Source: an uncultured Dehalococcoidia bacterium (lineage in GTDB: Bacteria; Chloroflexota; Dehalococcoidia; Tepidiformales; Tepidiformaceae). From it: a stretch of 33,673 nt of DNA. The position numbers and the translations under genes are program-made. The notes beneath the pieces are model-generated. The model was not told the DNA's origin. It ran no database searches and was given only the letters and a program-made list of their open reading frames with translations. Shown here piece after piece: positions 1 through 8,730 of the stretch. The DNA lies in the NCBI GenBank assembly GCA_938015525.1, contig CALLPC010000031.1, positions 1 through 33,673 of the forward strand. Reading direction: 5' to 3'. Numbering within the stretch: the first letter of the stretch is position 1; each line of letters begins with the position of its first letter.

Positions 1-297
1 CTGGCGGTGCTGGAGCCGCCGCCGACGCCGCCGGCCACGCCTGCCCCGCCGGCCCCGGTCGAGAACCCGTCGCCGACGCCCGCCCGGACGCCGACCGTCT
101 CCCCGCCGAGCCCCACACCGAGCGTGACGCAGGTCGCCGGCAGCATTTCGAGCCCCACGCCCCGGCCGCCCGCGACCGGCACCGGCGCGCCCGCCGGCAG
201 CGGACTCCCCGGCCTGCTCTCCGTCGCCGGCCTCCTCGCCCTCAGCAGCGGCCTCGGCCTCCTCGCCCTCACCCGGCGCCCGGCCCGGCGGAAGTAG
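1..297 (+). CDS. C-terminal end of a Pro/Thr-rich surface-anchored protein (partial)
   Basis: The reading frame is open to the left edge, so only the last 98 codons are present; an internal GTG at 7 is probably not the start. The visible part is a low-complexity Pro/Thr/Ser/Ala stalk, then PPATGTG, a hydrophobic stretch of about 20 residues (GLPGLLSVAGLLALSSGLGL) and a basic tail RRPARRK. This order (stalk, TG-containing motif, membrane segment, positive tail) is that of cell-wall or membrane-anchored surface proteins, and the TG motif loosely resembles a sortase signal without the usual Leu. The N-terminal functional domain lies outside the window, so no function can be given. A strong hairpin follows at 323-357. 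Confidence 0.7.
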   Translation: MAVLEPPPTPPATPAPPAPVENPSPTPARTPTVSPPSPTPSVTQVAGSISSPTPRPPATGTGAPAGSGLPGLLSVAGLLALSSGLGLLALTRRPARRK

Positions 298-322
298 CCC
301 GCCCGCTCCATCCCGAGCCCCG

Positions 323-357
323 GACGGGCTCCCGGCCTACCCCGCCGGGAGCCCGTC
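323..357 (+). terminator. perfect 14-bp hairpin after the surface protein gene
   Basis: The arms 323-336 and 344-357 (GACGGGCTCCCGGC and its exact complement) pair over 14 bp around a 7-nt loop. It lies 25 nt after the TAG stop and before the next gene. There is no T-tract, so it is either a U-less intrinsic terminator or an mRNA 3'-end stabiliser. Confidence 0.6.
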
Positions 358-438
358 GCCTGTCCGCGCGCAATTTCCTTGCGAACCGTCCGGTCGAATG
401 GCACGATCCCGTGCCAGCAGCTTCCCCGGAGCACCGCC

Positions 439-2010
439 GTGACCAGCAACATCGAGATCGCCAGCTTCGCCGACATCACCCGGGTCCACGCCGCCGAGCG
501 CCCCAGCGCCGTCGCCCTCGTCTACCAGGGCCGCGAAACCACCTACGGCCAGCTCGATGAACGCGCCAGCCGCGTCGCCAACGGCCTCATCGCCGCCGGC
601 CTCGGCCCGCAGGCCCGCATCGCCTACCTCGATAAGAACTCCGACCGCTTCTTCGAAGTGCTCTTCGGCGCCGCAAAAGCGAACCAGGTCATGGTCGCCG
701 TCAACTGGCGGCTCGCCCCGCCCGAGGTCGCCTACGTGGTCAACGACGCCCAGGCCGAGGTCCTCTTCGTGGGCCAGGAGTTCTTCCCCGTCATCGAAAA
801 GGTCCTCCCCGAGCTCCGCACCGTGAAGAAGGTCATCGCCATCGATGCCCCCCGCGAAGGCTGGGACTACTACCCCGACTGGCGCGACGCCCAGCCCCCC
901 GATGACCCCCGCGTCCCCGTCGCCGAGGACGACGTTGCCATCCAGATGTACACCTCCGGCACCACCGGCCACCCCAAGGGCGCCCAGCTCACCAACGGCA
1001 ACTTCTTCGCCCTCCTCCCAGGCGCCACCCGCGAGTGGGGCCCCCGCTGGTCCACCGACGACGTCAACCTCGTCTGCATGCCCCTCTTCCACATCGCCGG
1101 CAGCGGCTGGGGCATTGTCGGCCTCTACGCCGGCGCGAAGGACATCGTCCTCCGCGACGTCGTCCCGCCCGAGATTCTCAAGGTCATCCCGCAGTACGGC
1201 GTCACCCGCGCCCTCTTCGTCCCCGCCGTCCTCCTCTTCCTCCTCCAGACGCCCGGAGTCCAGGAGACCGATTTCTCAACCCTTAAGTTCATCGCCTACG
1301 GAGCCTCGCCCATCCCGCTCGACCTCCTCCGGAACGCCATCGCCACCTTCAAGTGCGATTTCGCCCAGCTCTACGGCCTCACCGAGACCACCGGCGCCAT
1401 CACCTACCTCCCGCCCGAGGACCACGACCCGAACGGCAACCGGCGCATGCGCTCCTGCGGCCGCCCCATCTCCGGCGTCGAAATCCGCGTCGTCGACCCC
1501 GAAGGCCGCGACCTCCCCGTCGGCCAGGTCGGCGAGATCATCTGCCGCACCAAACAGGTGATGAAAGGCTACTGGAACCTCCCCCAGGAGACCGCCAGGG
1601 CCATCCGCGACGGCTGGTTCTACACCGGCGACGCCGGTTATCTCGATGAGGACGGCTACCTCTACATCCACGACCGCGTCAAGGACATGATCGTCTCCGG
1701 CGGCGAAAACGTGTACCCCGCCGAGGTCGAATCCGCCCTCTTCGGTCACCCCGCCGTCGCCGACGTCGCTGTCATCGGCGTCCCCGATGAAAAGTGGGGC
1801 GAAGCCGTCAAGGCGATCGTCGTCAAGAAGCCCGGGGCGGAGGTCACCCCGGAGGAGCTCATCGCCTTCGCCCGCGAACGGATCGCCGGCTACAAAGTAC
1901 CGAAGTCGGTCGACTTCGCCGAAGCGCTCCCGCGCAACCCCTCCGGCAAGATCCTCAAGCGCGAACTCCGCGCCCCCTACTGGGCCGGCCGCGACCGCCA
2001 GGTGAACTAG
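439..2010 (+). CDS. AMP-dependent acyl-CoA synthetase (fatty-acid--CoA ligase family)
   Basis: This 523-aa ANL-superfamily enzyme should activate a carboxylic acid with ATP to an acyl-adenylate and transfer it to CoA. The P-loop motif YTSGTTGHPKG is at 171-181, YGLTET near 312, YTGDAGYLDEDG from 395 with the ribose-binding Asp398, the hinge DRVKDMIVSGGENVYP just after, and the C-terminal catalytic Lys504 in PSGKILK. The GTG start at 439 is chosen because GGAG sits at 428-431, seven nt upstream, and family similarity begins there; a TTG at 379 would add 20 unlikely residues. No TM segments. The chain-length class cannot be read from the sequence; medium- or long-chain fatty acids are most likely. 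A PilZ gene follows on the same strand, with no clear functional link. Confidence 0.93.
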   Translation: MTSNIEIASFADITRVHAAERPSAVALVYQGRETTYGQLDERASRVANGLIAAGLGPQARIAYLDKNSDRFFEVLFGAAKANQVMVAVNWRLAPPEVAYVVNDAQAEVLFVGQEFFPVIEKVLPELRTVKKVIAIDAPREGWDYYPDWRDAQPPDDPRVPVAEDDVAIQMYTSGTTGHPKGAQLTNGNFFALLPGATREWGPRWSTDDVNLVCMPLFHIAGSGWGIVGLYAGAKDIVLRDVVPPEILKVIPQYGVTRALFVPAVLLFLLQTPGVQETDFSTLKFIAYGASPIPLDLLRNAIATFKCDFAQLYGLTETTGAITYLPPEDHDPNGNRRMRSCGRPISGVEIRVVDPEGRDLPVGQVGEIICRTKQVMKGYWNLPQETARAIRDGWFYTGDAGYLDEDGYLYIHDRVKDMIVSGGENVYPAEVESALFGHPAVADVAVIGVPDEKWGEAVKAIVVKKPGAEVTPEELIAFARERIAGYKVPKSVDFAEALPRNPSGKILKRELRAPYWAGRDRQVN

Positions 2011-2053
2011 TCAGGCCGCTTCACTGGCCGCACGGCCTGCCGAACCTTCCAAT

Positions 2054-2488
2054 ATGGAACGGCCCGATGGCGCGGCCCGGCGAGCAGTCGCGCGCGTCCC
2101 TGCCAGCCTGCCCTACCGGCTGCTGGCCGCCGGCCGCCCCGTGGCCGCCGGCAGCCTCCTCGATATCTCCGTCCGCGGCGCGGCCCTCCTCGCCGACCGG
2201 CGCCCGGCAGCGGCAGACGACCTCGTACTCGAGCTGCATGACCCCGCCGGCAGCGCCGGCCTCGCCATCCCCGCCGACCTCGTCACGGTCGACCCGGACC
2301 CCTTCGGCGGCTGGGTCATCCGCCTCCGCTTCTGCGCCGACCCGGGGGACCCCGCATGCCGCGCCCTCGCCCGCGCCGTTGCGCACCTTCGCCGCCGGTT
2401 CAACACCCGGCAGTCCGCCCTTGCCCGCGAACGGCTCGGGCTCTTCCCGGGCGCCGCGTACGCCGCCCGCCGCCCCCCGGCCGGCTGA
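2054..2488 (+). CDS. PilZ-domain protein, probable c-di-GMP receptor
   Basis: A 144-aa protein that looks like a stand-alone PilZ domain. It has an N-terminal arginine motif (RRAVAR, residues 9-14), then a beta-strand region and the second PilZ signature DISVRGAALL (residues 38-47, D-x-S-x-x-G), the two elements that clamp cyclic di-GMP. The rest is compatible with the six-stranded barrel plus a C-terminal helix rich in Arg. No output domain is fused. The start is ATG 2054; the only promoter-like element is a weak GAACCT ending 6 nt upstream, and no Shine-Dalgarno is seen. The stop lies 4 nt from the convergent dapB stop. PilZ proteins usually control motility, surface polysaccharide or adhesion; the target here is unknown. 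Confidence 0.7.
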   Translation: MERPDGAARRAVARVPASLPYRLLAAGRPVAAGSLLDISVRGAALLADRRPAAADDLVLELHDPAGSAGLAIPADLVTVDPDPFGGWVIRLRFCADPGDPACRALARAVAHLRRRFNTRQSALARERLGLFPGAAYAARRPPAG

Positions 2489-2492
2489 CCGC

Positions 2493-3272
2493 TCACTCCA
2501 GCCCGAGCAGCCGCTCGAGCCCGACGACCAGCCCCTTCCGCACCGTCACCTCGCGAATCGCCAGCAGCACCCCGGGCATGAACGAATCCCGCCCCGTGCT
2601 GTCCTGCCGGATCGTCAGCACCTGCCCGGGCCCGCCGAAGATGACCTCCTGGTGCGCCACCAGCCCGGGCAGCCGCACGGAGTGGATCGCCACCCCGCCC
2701 AGCTCTGCACCCCGCGCCCCCGGCACCGTCTCCACCTCCGGCGCCCGGTGCTCGAACGGCCGGCCCCGCGCCGCCACCATCCCCTCCGCCGTCGCCTTCG
2801 CCGTACCCGAAGGGCTGTCCGCCTTTCCCTCGTGGTGCAGCTCGACCACCTCCGCCCAGTCGAAGAACCGCGCAGCCAGCTTCGCGAAGTGCATCATCAG
2901 CACCGCGCTCACCGCGAAGTTCGCTGCCACCACCACCCCGATGCCCCGGGCCTCCGCCTCCGCCTCCAGCCAGCCCATGAACTCCGCCGTCAGCCCCGTC
3001 GTCCCGATGACGAGCGGGATGCCCCGCTCCAGCGCCGCCTTCGCAATTACCGGTGTCCAGGCCGCGTTGGTGAAATCGACCACCACGTGCGGCTTCGCCT
3101 CGTCCAGCCCCACGCCTGCTTCCCGGAACACCGGGATGCCGTCCATCGCCCCCCGCTCGGCGAGCCCGTCGATGTACGCCACCGGCGTCATCCCCGGCTC
3201 GGCGAGGACCGCCGCGGCCACCTGCCGGCCCATCCGGCCCGTCCCGCTGACCACCACGGAGAGCTCAGTCAC
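2493..3272 (-). CDS. dapB: 4-hydroxy-tetrahydrodipicolinate reductase
   Basis: DapB reduces 4-hydroxy-tetrahydrodipicolinate with NAD(P)H in the diaminopimelate/lysine pathway. The 259-aa product has the dinucleotide loop GTGRMG (10-15), GTTG near 90-93, and the signature ELHHEGKADSPSGTA with catalytic His146/His147 and Lys150 followed by the substrate-binding SGTA. I chose the GTG at 3272 rather than the ATG at 3299 because TACAAT (3279-3284) ends exactly 6 nt before the GTG, the leaderless pattern seen across this window, and because DapB similarity starts at VTELSVVVSG. The ATG at 3299 overlaps the upstream hydrolase stop (ATGA) and would add nine residues; translational coupling from it cannot be excluded. 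No dapA or lysine gene is adjacent. Confidence 0.93.
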   Translation of the reverse strand: MTELSVVVSGTGRMGRQVAAAVLAEPGMTPVAYIDGLAERGAMDGIPVFREAGVGLDEAKPHVVVDFTNAAWTPVIAKAALERGIPLVIGTTGLTAEFMGWLEAEAEARGIGVVVAANFAVSAVLMMHFAKLAARFFDWAEVVELHHEGKADSPSGTAKATAEGMVAARGRPFEHRAPEVETVPGARGAELGGVAIHSVRLPGLVAHQEVIFGGPGQVLTIRQDSTGRDSFMPGVLLAIREVTVRKGLVVGLERLLGLE

Positions 3273-3278
3273 GCCCGG

Positions 3279-3284
3279 ATTGTA
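3279..3284 (-). promoter_or_regulatory. -10 box TACAAT for leaderless dapB
   Basis: TACAAT on the minus strand is followed by 6 nt and then the GTG start of dapB, placing the expected transcription start at the start codon. It lies in the 23-nt gap between the hydrolase stop and the dapB GTG, so dapB can be transcribed independently. Confidence 0.55.
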
Positions 3285-3295
3285 GCCCGTCGCCG

Positions 3296-4183
3296 TCATC
3301 CGAGCTTCGCCAGCATCTCCCGGACCTGCGCCGCCACGAACGCCGGGTCCTCCATCGGGATGAAGTGCGAATACTGCGGCACCGGCACGTCCTCGCCCAG
3401 CGCGAAATGCCGGGCCAGGTCCGGCGCCGTCGGCGACCCGCTCATGTCCAGCGGCGCCCCCTCGGCACGCCCCCGCGCCCGCAGCACCCGCACCGGCACC
3501 CGGACCGCCGCGACCGCATCGTAGACGTCATCGCCCTCCGGGTCTGAATACGCCCCCGCGTACACCGCCGCCTCGATGCGCGGTGGGCAGGCGAGCACGT
3601 ACCCCCCGCCGTCCGGGTTCGGCACCAGCCCGTACGCGCAGTAATCGCGCAGCACCTCCGGGGCCCAGCGCGAAAACGGCTCCCGCCCCCGGAACCGCTC
3701 GAACATCTCCCCGGGCGACGTCCACTCGTTCCGCCGCCGGGCCGCGAAATGCTCGTCCTCCCCCATCACCCGCCGGAACCCCCGCGGCCCGATGACCGGG
3801 TCGACCAGCAGGAGCGCACCGAACGCGCCCGGTTCCAGCGCCGCGGCCCGGACCACGGCGTGGCCGCCCTTCGAATGCCCCACCCCGAGCGCACCCCGCA
3901 GCCCCAGCTCCCGCGCTGCCGCCGCGACGTCCCGCCCGAAGTGCGACCACCGGTACGGCGGCGCCGGCTTCTCGCTCAGCCCGTGCCCCCGCATGTCGAT
4001 GGCATACGCCCGGATGCCGGGCAGCCGCCGGATGACCGCGTCCCAGCAGCGCGCGTGGAACCCCGTCGCATGCGCGAACAGAACCGCCGGGCCGTCGCCC
4101 TCCCACGCGTACGCCTGCAGCTCGACGCCCTCGCCAGGCACCCGGAACGCCCGGGGCTCGTCCGTTCGCAACCCTTCGTCCAT
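3296..4183 (-). CDS. alpha/beta hydrolase
   Basis: A 295-aa single-domain alpha/beta-hydrolase. The oxyanion-hole motif HATGF is at 38-42, the nucleophile elbow GHSKGG at 102-107 with Ser104, and the catalytic His is probably His273 in YSHFIPMEDP near the C-terminus; MRGHGLS at 64-70 is the usual strand-4 motif. No signal peptide or TM segment, so cytoplasmic. The substrate (ester, lactone, C-C bond or epoxide) cannot be told from the motifs. The ATG is preceded at 7 nt by the minus-strand hexamer TAGACT (4191-4196), which suggests a leaderless transcript. It is divergent from the DinB-like gene across only 50 bp. Confidence 0.85.
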   Translation of the reverse strand: MDEGLRTDEPRAFRVPGEGVELQAYAWEGDGPAVLFAHATGFHARCWDAVIRRLPGIRAYAIDMRGHGLSEKPAPPYRWSHFGRDVAAAARELGLRGALGVGHSKGGHAVVRAAALEPGAFGALLLVDPVIGPRGFRRVMGEDEHFAARRRNEWTSPGEMFERFRGREPFSRWAPEVLRDYCAYGLVPNPDGGGYVLACPPRIEAAVYAGAYSDPEGDDVYDAVAAVRVPVRVLRARGRAEGAPLDMSGSPTAPDLARHFALGEDVPVPQYSHFIPMEDPAFVAAQVREMLAKLG

Positions 4184-4190
4184 ACCCGAC

Positions 4191-4233
4191 AGTCTAGCCC
4201 GGCGCCGGCTCCCGTTCCTGCTACCCTCTCCAT
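4191..4233. promoter_or_regulatory. back-to-back -10 boxes of two divergent leaderless genes
   Basis: Minus strand: TAGACT at 4191-4196, 7 nt before the ATG at 4183. Plus strand: TACCCT at 4222-4227, 6 nt before the ATG at 4234. The start codons are 50 nt apart, so there is no room for two conventional leaders, and the two -35 regions must overlap. No strong -35 hexamer is visible for either. Confidence 0.5.
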
Positions 4234-4761
4234 ATGCACCTCCCCCAGCCCGTCGCCGACGCCCTCGCCGTCCTCACCAGCACTCCCACCATCCTCGCCC
4301 ACCTCGTCGCCGAGGCCGGGGATGACCGCCTCGACGACCTCGACCGCGACGGCTGGTCTGCCCGGCTCCTCCTCGCCTGGTTCCGCGACGAAGAGGTGCT
4401 CGCCCTGCGGCCCGGGCTCGAGCGGCTCCTCGCCGAGCCGGCCCCCGTCCTCCACGAACTCGACCGCACCGCCTGGCTCCGCGAACGCCACCGCACCCGG
4501 GAACGAAAACAGGAGCTCCTCGCCGATTTCGCCCTCCACCGGCAGTCCACCCTCGCTATCGTCCGCACCCTCGAACCCCGCCACCTCGAGCGCACCGGGC
4601 TCCTCGGCGGCGAACCGGTCACCCTCCAGGCCTACCTCCTCCGCTGGGCCGACCGCGACCGCCAGCGCATCGCCCGCCTCGAATCAGCGCTCGGCGAAAC
4701 CCTCGCCGACGTCCTCGAGCGCCGCCGCCGCCTCGTCGAAGAGTTCCGCCGGGAGAGTTGA
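4234..4761 (+). CDS. DinB-like (four-helix bundle) protein, metal ligands not conserved
   Basis: A 175-aa, mostly helical soluble protein. The pattern resembles DinB/DUF664-type domains: an amphipathic N-terminal helix, RDGWSARLLLAWFRDEEVL like the family's W-S-x-R-E-x-L-x-H-x-x-D-x-E helix, a charged middle helix, and RWADRDRQRIARLE where the family has H-x-x-D-x-x-H-x-x-Q-I. The histidines that bind the metal in classical DinB proteins are replaced here (W/A and R), so if the fold is right the enzyme site is probably lost or altered. DinB-fold proteins include thiol-dependent transferases and many of unknown role. The gene is leaderless by the TACCCT box 6 nt upstream. It converges on recQ with only a 26-bp repeat-like junction. 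Confidence 0.55.
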   Translation: MHLPQPVADALAVLTSTPTILAHLVAEAGDDRLDDLDRDGWSARLLLAWFRDEEVLALRPGLERLLAEPAPVLHELDRTAWLRERHRTRERKQELLADFALHRQSTLAIVRTLEPRHLERTGLLGGEPVTLQAYLLRWADRDRQRIARLESALGETLADVLERRRRLVEEFRRES

Positions 4762-4787
4762 GGAGGCTGGAGGTTAGAGGTTCCCCC
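4762..4787. repeat. minisatellite-like junction repeat, copy 1 (GGAGGTT type)
   Basis: The whole gap between two convergent stop codons consists of GGAGGCTGGAGGTT followed by AGAGGTTCCCCC. The GGAGGTT/GAGGTTCCC units recur at 6891-6931 and in diverged form at 9683-9736. Confidence 0.5.
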
Positions 4788-6839
4788 TCACCGCTCCTGC
4801 CGTGAGAGCCACGCGCGGATGAGGTGGAGCTCGTCGTAGCTCACCGCATCGCCCAGCCGCTCCTTCAGCGGCCGCAGGGAGCCGACCGGCGCGCCCCCGG
4901 CGGCCGCCCGGACCAGCTCGACCTTGCCCGGCTCGACCAGCCCCTCCAGCGACGGCACGGCCCCTGCCGCCAGCAATTCGGCGAGGTGGCTCACGATCGT
5001 CGCCGGGGCGAGCGACCGTGCCTTCGCCATCTCCCCAACGTCCCGCAGCCCGTCCTGGTAGAGCGAGAGCGTCTCCCGCACGGTCGGGGTGAAGGCCGCC
5101 GCGTCGCGGACCTCCGGCCGGGCCGCCCGCGCTGCCGGGACCGGCCGAACTGCGGCGGCGGCGGAACGGGTCGCCGCGAGGAACCCCTCGCCGTACCGCT
5201 CGAACTTCACCCGGCCCATGCCCGGCACGGCGAGCATCTCCGCCCGGTTCCGCGGCTTCCGCCGCGCCATCTCCCGCAGCACCGCGTCCGAGGCCACGAT
5301 GTAGGGCGGAACGCCCTCCGCCTCCGCGTACGCCCGCCGGACCGCGCGCAGCTCCTCGAAGAGCGCCTCCTCGGCCGCCGGCCGCCCCGGCTCGGTGCCG
5401 CGCACCCCGCCGAGGCACGGCCCGCAGTTGCCGCAGGCCGCCGGCGGCGTCTCACCGAAATACGCCAGCAGCCGCGCCCGCAGGCAGGTGCGCGAGGTTG
5501 CGTACGCCTCCATGGCGTCCAGCTTCCGGAACGAATGGTCGCGGTGGGCCTCCAGCAGCCCCGTGTCGATCGCTGCTTCCCCGTCCGGGCGGGTCGCCGC
5601 CAGCGTCCAGCCCTGCTTCACCGCGAGCCCCGATTCGAGCAGCGTCCGCACTGCCGCGTTGAAGCCCGGCTCGTCTTCCTCTTTCATCAGGTCCCGCACG
5701 TGCACCCGGCGGCCCGCGGCTGCCGCCAGCGCCCGGTAGAGTTCGAGCACCCGCTCCGCGCTGGGGTGCGCCATCTCGATGAAGGACTCCCGCAGCTCCC
5801 GGTCCCGCGCGCTGTAGAGCAGCAGGCAGCGGGCCGGCTCTCCATCCCGCCCGGCCCGCCCGGCTTCCTGGTAGTACGACTCCAACGAGTCGGGCAGGTC
5901 GTGATGGACGACGAGCCGCACATCCGGCTTGTCGATGCCCATGCCGAAGGCGTTCGTCGCCACGATCACCCGCACCGCATCCCGCGCGAAGGCGTCCTGG
6001 ATGCGCCGACGCTCCCCATCAGGCAGTCCCGCGTGGTAGGCCGCGCACGGAATGCCCCGCCGGTGCAGCTCCTGTGCCAGGTCCTCCGTCCGCTTCCGCG
6101 TCGCGCAGTAGACGATGGCCGAGGCGCCCCGCAGCGGCGCCAGCTCACCGGCGACCGCTTCCGCCTTCTCCCGCAGGCTCCCGGCGCGCGCCGTTTCCCA
6201 GCGCAGGTTCGGCCGGTCGAAGCCCGCCACGTGGATGGCCGGCTCCCGCAGCCGCAGCCGCTCCACGATGTCCCGCCGCACCAGGGGGTCGGCCGTCGCC
6301 GTGAGCGCCACCGTCGGCGGCGAACCCAGCCGCTCCCGGACCTCCCCGAGGTCGCGATAGCTCGGCCGGAAATCGTGCCCCCACTGGCTGATGCAGTGCG
6401 CCTCGTCCACCGCCAGCCGGGCGATGCGGATGGCCCGCAGCGCCGCCATGAAGCTGCCCGACTGGAACCGTTCCGGCGCAACATAGAGCAGCCGCACCCG
6501 CCCTTTGGCGCAGTCTGCCAGCACAGCCCGCTGCGCCTCCCCCTCCAGCGTCGAGTTGACCGCCGCTGCCGCCACGCCCATCGCCCGGAGGCCATCGACC
6601 TGGTCCTTCATCAGGGCGAGGAGCGGCGAAACGACCAGCGTCAGCCCCTCATCGAGCACCAGCGCCGGCACCTGGTAGCAGATGCTCTTGCCCCCGCCGG
6701 TCGGCATCACGACGAGCGCATCCCGCCCCGCCAGCACGTCCGCGACCACCGCCTCCTGCCCCGGCCGGAAGCTCCGGTAGCCGAACACCTCCCGGAGCAC
6801 GGCCTTCGCCCGCTCGACCCCAGCACCTGCTGCCGTCAC
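4788..6839 (-). CDS. recQ: ATP-dependent DNA helicase RecQ
   Basis: A 3'-5' superfamily 2 helicase for recombination and replication-fork repair, 683 aa. Walker [15 protein letters not shown] is near residue 50, [15 protein letters not shown] is motif II plus the aromatic-rich loop, TATAD is motif III, then [27 protein letters not shown] and [10 protein letters not shown] (motif VI). A zinc site is visible (C in [15 protein letters not shown], then CGNCGPC), followed by an HRDC domain (about 495-565, ending [17 protein letters not shown]) and a C-terminal helix-turn-helix of the RecQ-associated type. The linker before the HRDC is short, so the RQC winged helix seems reduced or absent. The GTG at 6839 is preferred over the GTG at 6845 because TATACT ends 8 nt before it but only 2 nt before the other. 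Confidence 0.95.
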   Translation of the reverse strand: MTAAGAGVERAKAVLREVFGYRSFRPGQEAVVADVLAGRDALVVMPTGGGKSICYQVPALVLDEGLTLVVSPLLALMKDQVDGLRAMGVAAAAVNSTLEGEAQRAVLADCAKGRVRLLYVAPERFQSGSFMAALRAIRIARLAVDEAHCISQWGHDFRPSYRDLGEVRERLGSPPTVALTATADPLVRRDIVERLRLREPAIHVAGFDRPNLRWETARAGSLREKAEAVAGELAPLRGASAIVYCATRKRTEDLAQELHRRGIPCAAYHAGLPDGERRRIQDAFARDAVRVIVATNAFGMGIDKPDVRLVVHHDLPDSLESYYQEAGRAGRDGEPARCLLLYSARDRELRESFIEMAHPSAERVLELYRALAAAAGRRVHVRDLMKEEDEPGFNAAVRTLLESGLAVKQGWTLAATRPDGEAAIDTGLLEAHRDHSFRKLDAMEAYATSRTCLRARLLAYFGETPPAACGNCGPCLGGVRGTEPGRPAAEEALFEELRAVRRAYAEAEGVPPYIVASDAVLREMARRKPRNRAEMLAVPGMGRVKFERYGEGFLAATRSAAAAVRPVPAARAARPEVRDAAAFTPTVRETLSLYQDGLRDVGEMAKARSLAPATIVSHLAELLAAGAVPSLEGLVEPGKVELVRAAAGGAPVGSLRPLKERLGDAVSYDELHLIRAWLSRQER

Positions 6840-6847
6840 AGCCACCG

Positions 6848-6853
6848 AGTATA
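6848..6853 (-). promoter_or_regulatory. -10 box TATACT upstream of recQ
   Basis: A near-consensus TATACT on the minus strand. Transcription should begin about 6841, inside the first of two in-frame GTG codons, which favours the second GTG (6839) as a leaderless start. Confidence 0.5.
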
Positions 6854-6890
6854 GAACACCTGTGCGATAGCAGCGGGGAGAGGGAACAGC

Positions 6891-6931
6891 GTGGAGGTTC
6901 GAGGTTCCCTGCTCCCCGCTCCCCGTCCCCC
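6891..6931. repeat. minisatellite-like junction repeat, copy 2
   Basis: Between the recQ promoter region and the end of the CapA-like gene lies GTGGAGGTTCGAGGTTCCC followed by TGCTCCCCGCTCCCCGTCCC. It joins the two unit types of this family: GGAGGTT, and GCTCCCC repeated with period 7. Confidence 0.5.
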
Positions 6932-6933
6932 GC

Positions 6934-8697
6934 CTACTCCACCGGCGTCTCGATGACGTCCGCGATGACCTTCAGCCGGGTCGCGCCCTCCGCAAACATC
7001 GGCCGGTACTGCCCCTCGATCCGGTACGGCAGCATCCGGATCGTCGCCAGCTTCGCCCCGTGAAACGTCGCCTCCAGCAGGTACCCCTGCGTGTGCTCCG
7101 GCGTCCAGCGCTGGTCGAAGATGAAGTTCCCGAGCGCATAGGCGATGAACGCCCCGCCCCGCACTTCGGCCGCCTGCACCCAGTGCGCCTGGTTCCCGAC
7201 GACGAGGTCCGCCCCCGCATCGGCTGCCGCCCGCAGCGCCTTGATGCTCCGGGGGCTCGGCGTGTGGGTATCCTCGAATCCCGATTGCACGAGCACCACC
7301 ACCACGTCCGCTTCCGCCTTCAGCGCCCGGATGGCCGCCTCGAACCGCGTCAGCGAGAGCATCTCCGCCGGCTTGTAGAAGGCCGGCTCCCGCGGCGGCG
7401 TCGACTGCTCGTCCGCGTACGAATCGTCGAGCGGGGCCGTGCCCGGCTCCGTCGCCGTCGCGCCGATCTCCTCTGCCGCGATGTCGTCGAACCCGAGGAA
7501 GCCGAAGCGCACGCCGTTTCGCTCCAACACCACCGGCGCCAGCGCCTCCTCCAGGTTCCGCCCTCCGCCGACCGTCGCGATGCCCGCCGCCCGGAGCAGC
7601 TCGATGGTCCGCAGCATCGCCTTCGCCCCGCAGCCCCCATCGGCGCAGTCAAAGACGTGGTTCGTGGCGACCGTCAGCACGTCGAAGCCGGCGTACGTCA
7701 GCGCCCCAATCACCTCGGGCGGCGAGGTCAGGTTCGTCGTGCTCACGCAGCCGTAGGGCTCGGCATAATCCTGGATCGAGCCGTCGAGCGAGCCGGCCGC
7801 GATATCCGCCGCCGCGAGGAAATCGCCCACCGGCGAGCGGAGCGGGCTCGCCCAGTCGCCCGTCGCCCGGATGGCCGTGAGCGTGCAGCGCGACATCAGG
7901 ATGTCGCCCGTTGCCACGACGCGCGTCACGGGCGGCGGCGCCCAGGCGATGGCCGCTTCTACCCGCGCCCGGGCCTCCTCCCCGGCCGCAGTCAGCGCTC
8001 GCACGGAGACCCGCTCCGCGAGCGGCCACGCACCCGGGTCGCCGTACCCCCGTGCCGGGTCCGCGCCGTCCACCGCGAGCGCCACCATCGGCGGCCGCAG
8101 CCCCTCGAACGGCACGACCGCCAGGATGCCCGAATCGAGCGTCAGCGCCGCACGCAGCTCCTCGGCCGTGGCGAAGAAGCGAAACCGGGAGAGGTCGAAC
8201 GTGCCCGCACCGAGCCCTGCGAGGACCCCCTGTGCCTCCGCCGGCTCACCGACGAACGCCGGCTCGACCCGCCGTGCGAAGCCGCCGAAGGCCGCCCAGC
8301 TCGATGCCTCTCCTCGCAGCGCGCCGATGAGCTCCTCCCGGGTCAGCGCATCGACCCCTGCCCCCGGTGCCGCCGCGGCCACGAACAGCCGCACCGGTAC
8401 GCCCTCGCCCGGCGCTGCCGGTTCGAACGCAAGGTCCGCCGCCTCCCCCGGTCCTGCCGCCACGAGGCCCAGGCCCGCCGCTCCCGGCGGCAGCACGCCC
8501 CGGTAGCGGAGCACCGGCGCGGGAGTCGCAGTGGCTGCATCGCCCGGGGTGCTGGCAGCCGTCCCATCCCGGCCCGGGCTCACGGCAGCAAAAATCGACC
8601 ACGCGAGGAATCCGAAGCCCAGGCAGCAGGCTGCCACGCTCGCAGCGAACCACGGCAGCCACGGATTCCGCCTCTCCCCCGGCGCGGCGGGCTCCAT
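6934..8697 (-). CDS. CapA-family (PGA_cap) membrane-anchored protein with a substrate-binding-like N-terminal domain
   Basis: 587 aa. One TM anchor lies at about 14-38, then a Thr/Ala/Pro linker. Residues about 65-260 look like a divergent PstS-type periplasmic binding domain ([15 protein letters not shown], then SSWAAFGG). The C-terminal 310 residues are a CapA/PGA_cap metallophosphatase-like domain: [21 protein letters not shown], a GGGRNLEEA strand, [14 protein letters not shown] and [10 protein letters not shown]. The family's HWGxE is QSGFED here and GHHPH is GNQAH, so two classical His positions are Gln; this Gln-containing form may be its own subfamily. CapA proteins take part in poly-gamma-glutamate capsule synthesis, but no capBC genes are here. 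Leaderless: TAGGAT at 8704-8709, 6 nt before the ATG. Confidence 0.8.
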   Translation of the reverse strand: MEPAAPGERRNPWLPWFAASVAACCLGFGFLAWSIFAAVSPGRDGTAASTPGDAATATPAPVLRYRGVLPPGAAGLGLVAAGPGEAADLAFEPAAPGEGVPVRLFVAAAAPGAGVDALTREELIGALRGEASSWAAFGGFARRVEPAFVGEPAEAQGVLAGLGAGTFDLSRFRFFATAEELRAALTLDSGILAVVPFEGLRPPMVALAVDGADPARGYGDPGAWPLAERVSVRALTAAGEEARARVEAAIAWAPPPVTRVVATGDILMSRCTLTAIRATGDWASPLRSPVGDFLAAADIAAGSLDGSIQDYAEPYGCVSTTNLTSPPEVIGALTYAGFDVLTVATNHVFDCADGGCGAKAMLRTIELLRAAGIATVGGGRNLEEALAPVVLERNGVRFGFLGFDDIAAEEIGATATEPGTAPLDDSYADEQSTPPREPAFYKPAEMLSLTRFEAAIRALKAEADVVVVLVQSGFEDTHTPSPRSIKALRAAADAGADLVVGNQAHWVQAAEVRGGAFIAYALGNFIFDQRWTPEHTQGYLLEATFHGAKLATIRMLPYRIEGQYRPMFAEGATRLKVIADVIETPVE

Positions 8698-8703
8698 GCG
8701 CGC

Positions 8704-8709
8704 ATCCTA
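8704..8709 (-). promoter_or_regulatory. -10 box TAGGAT of the leaderless CapA-like gene
   Basis: TAGGAT on the minus strand is followed by GCGCGC (6 nt) and the ATG. It lies in the 33-nt gap after the HDOD gene, so the CapA-like gene can be transcribed separately. Confidence 0.5.
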
Positions 8710-8730
8710 GCGCGGGCCGCCCGGCCCGTG

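Noticed and set aside
3296..3299. The ATG at 3299 as the dapB start, overlapping the hydrolase stop.
   Set aside because: TACAAT lies between this ATG and the GTG at 3272 and fits a leaderless GTG. The extra nine residues match nothing in DapB. Coupling remains possible, so this is a preference only.
1794..3524. A long plus-strand frame covering the end of the acyl-CoA synthetase, the PilZ gene and dapB.
   Set aside because: It is Arg/Pro-rich and crosses three genes recognised in other frames, including dapB on the opposite strand.
2493..4183. dapB and the alpha/beta hydrolase as a functional lysine-pathway pair.
   Set aside because: The close spacing is real, but each gene has its own leaderless promoter candidate and the hydrolase has no motif linking it to lysine or diaminopimelate metabolism.
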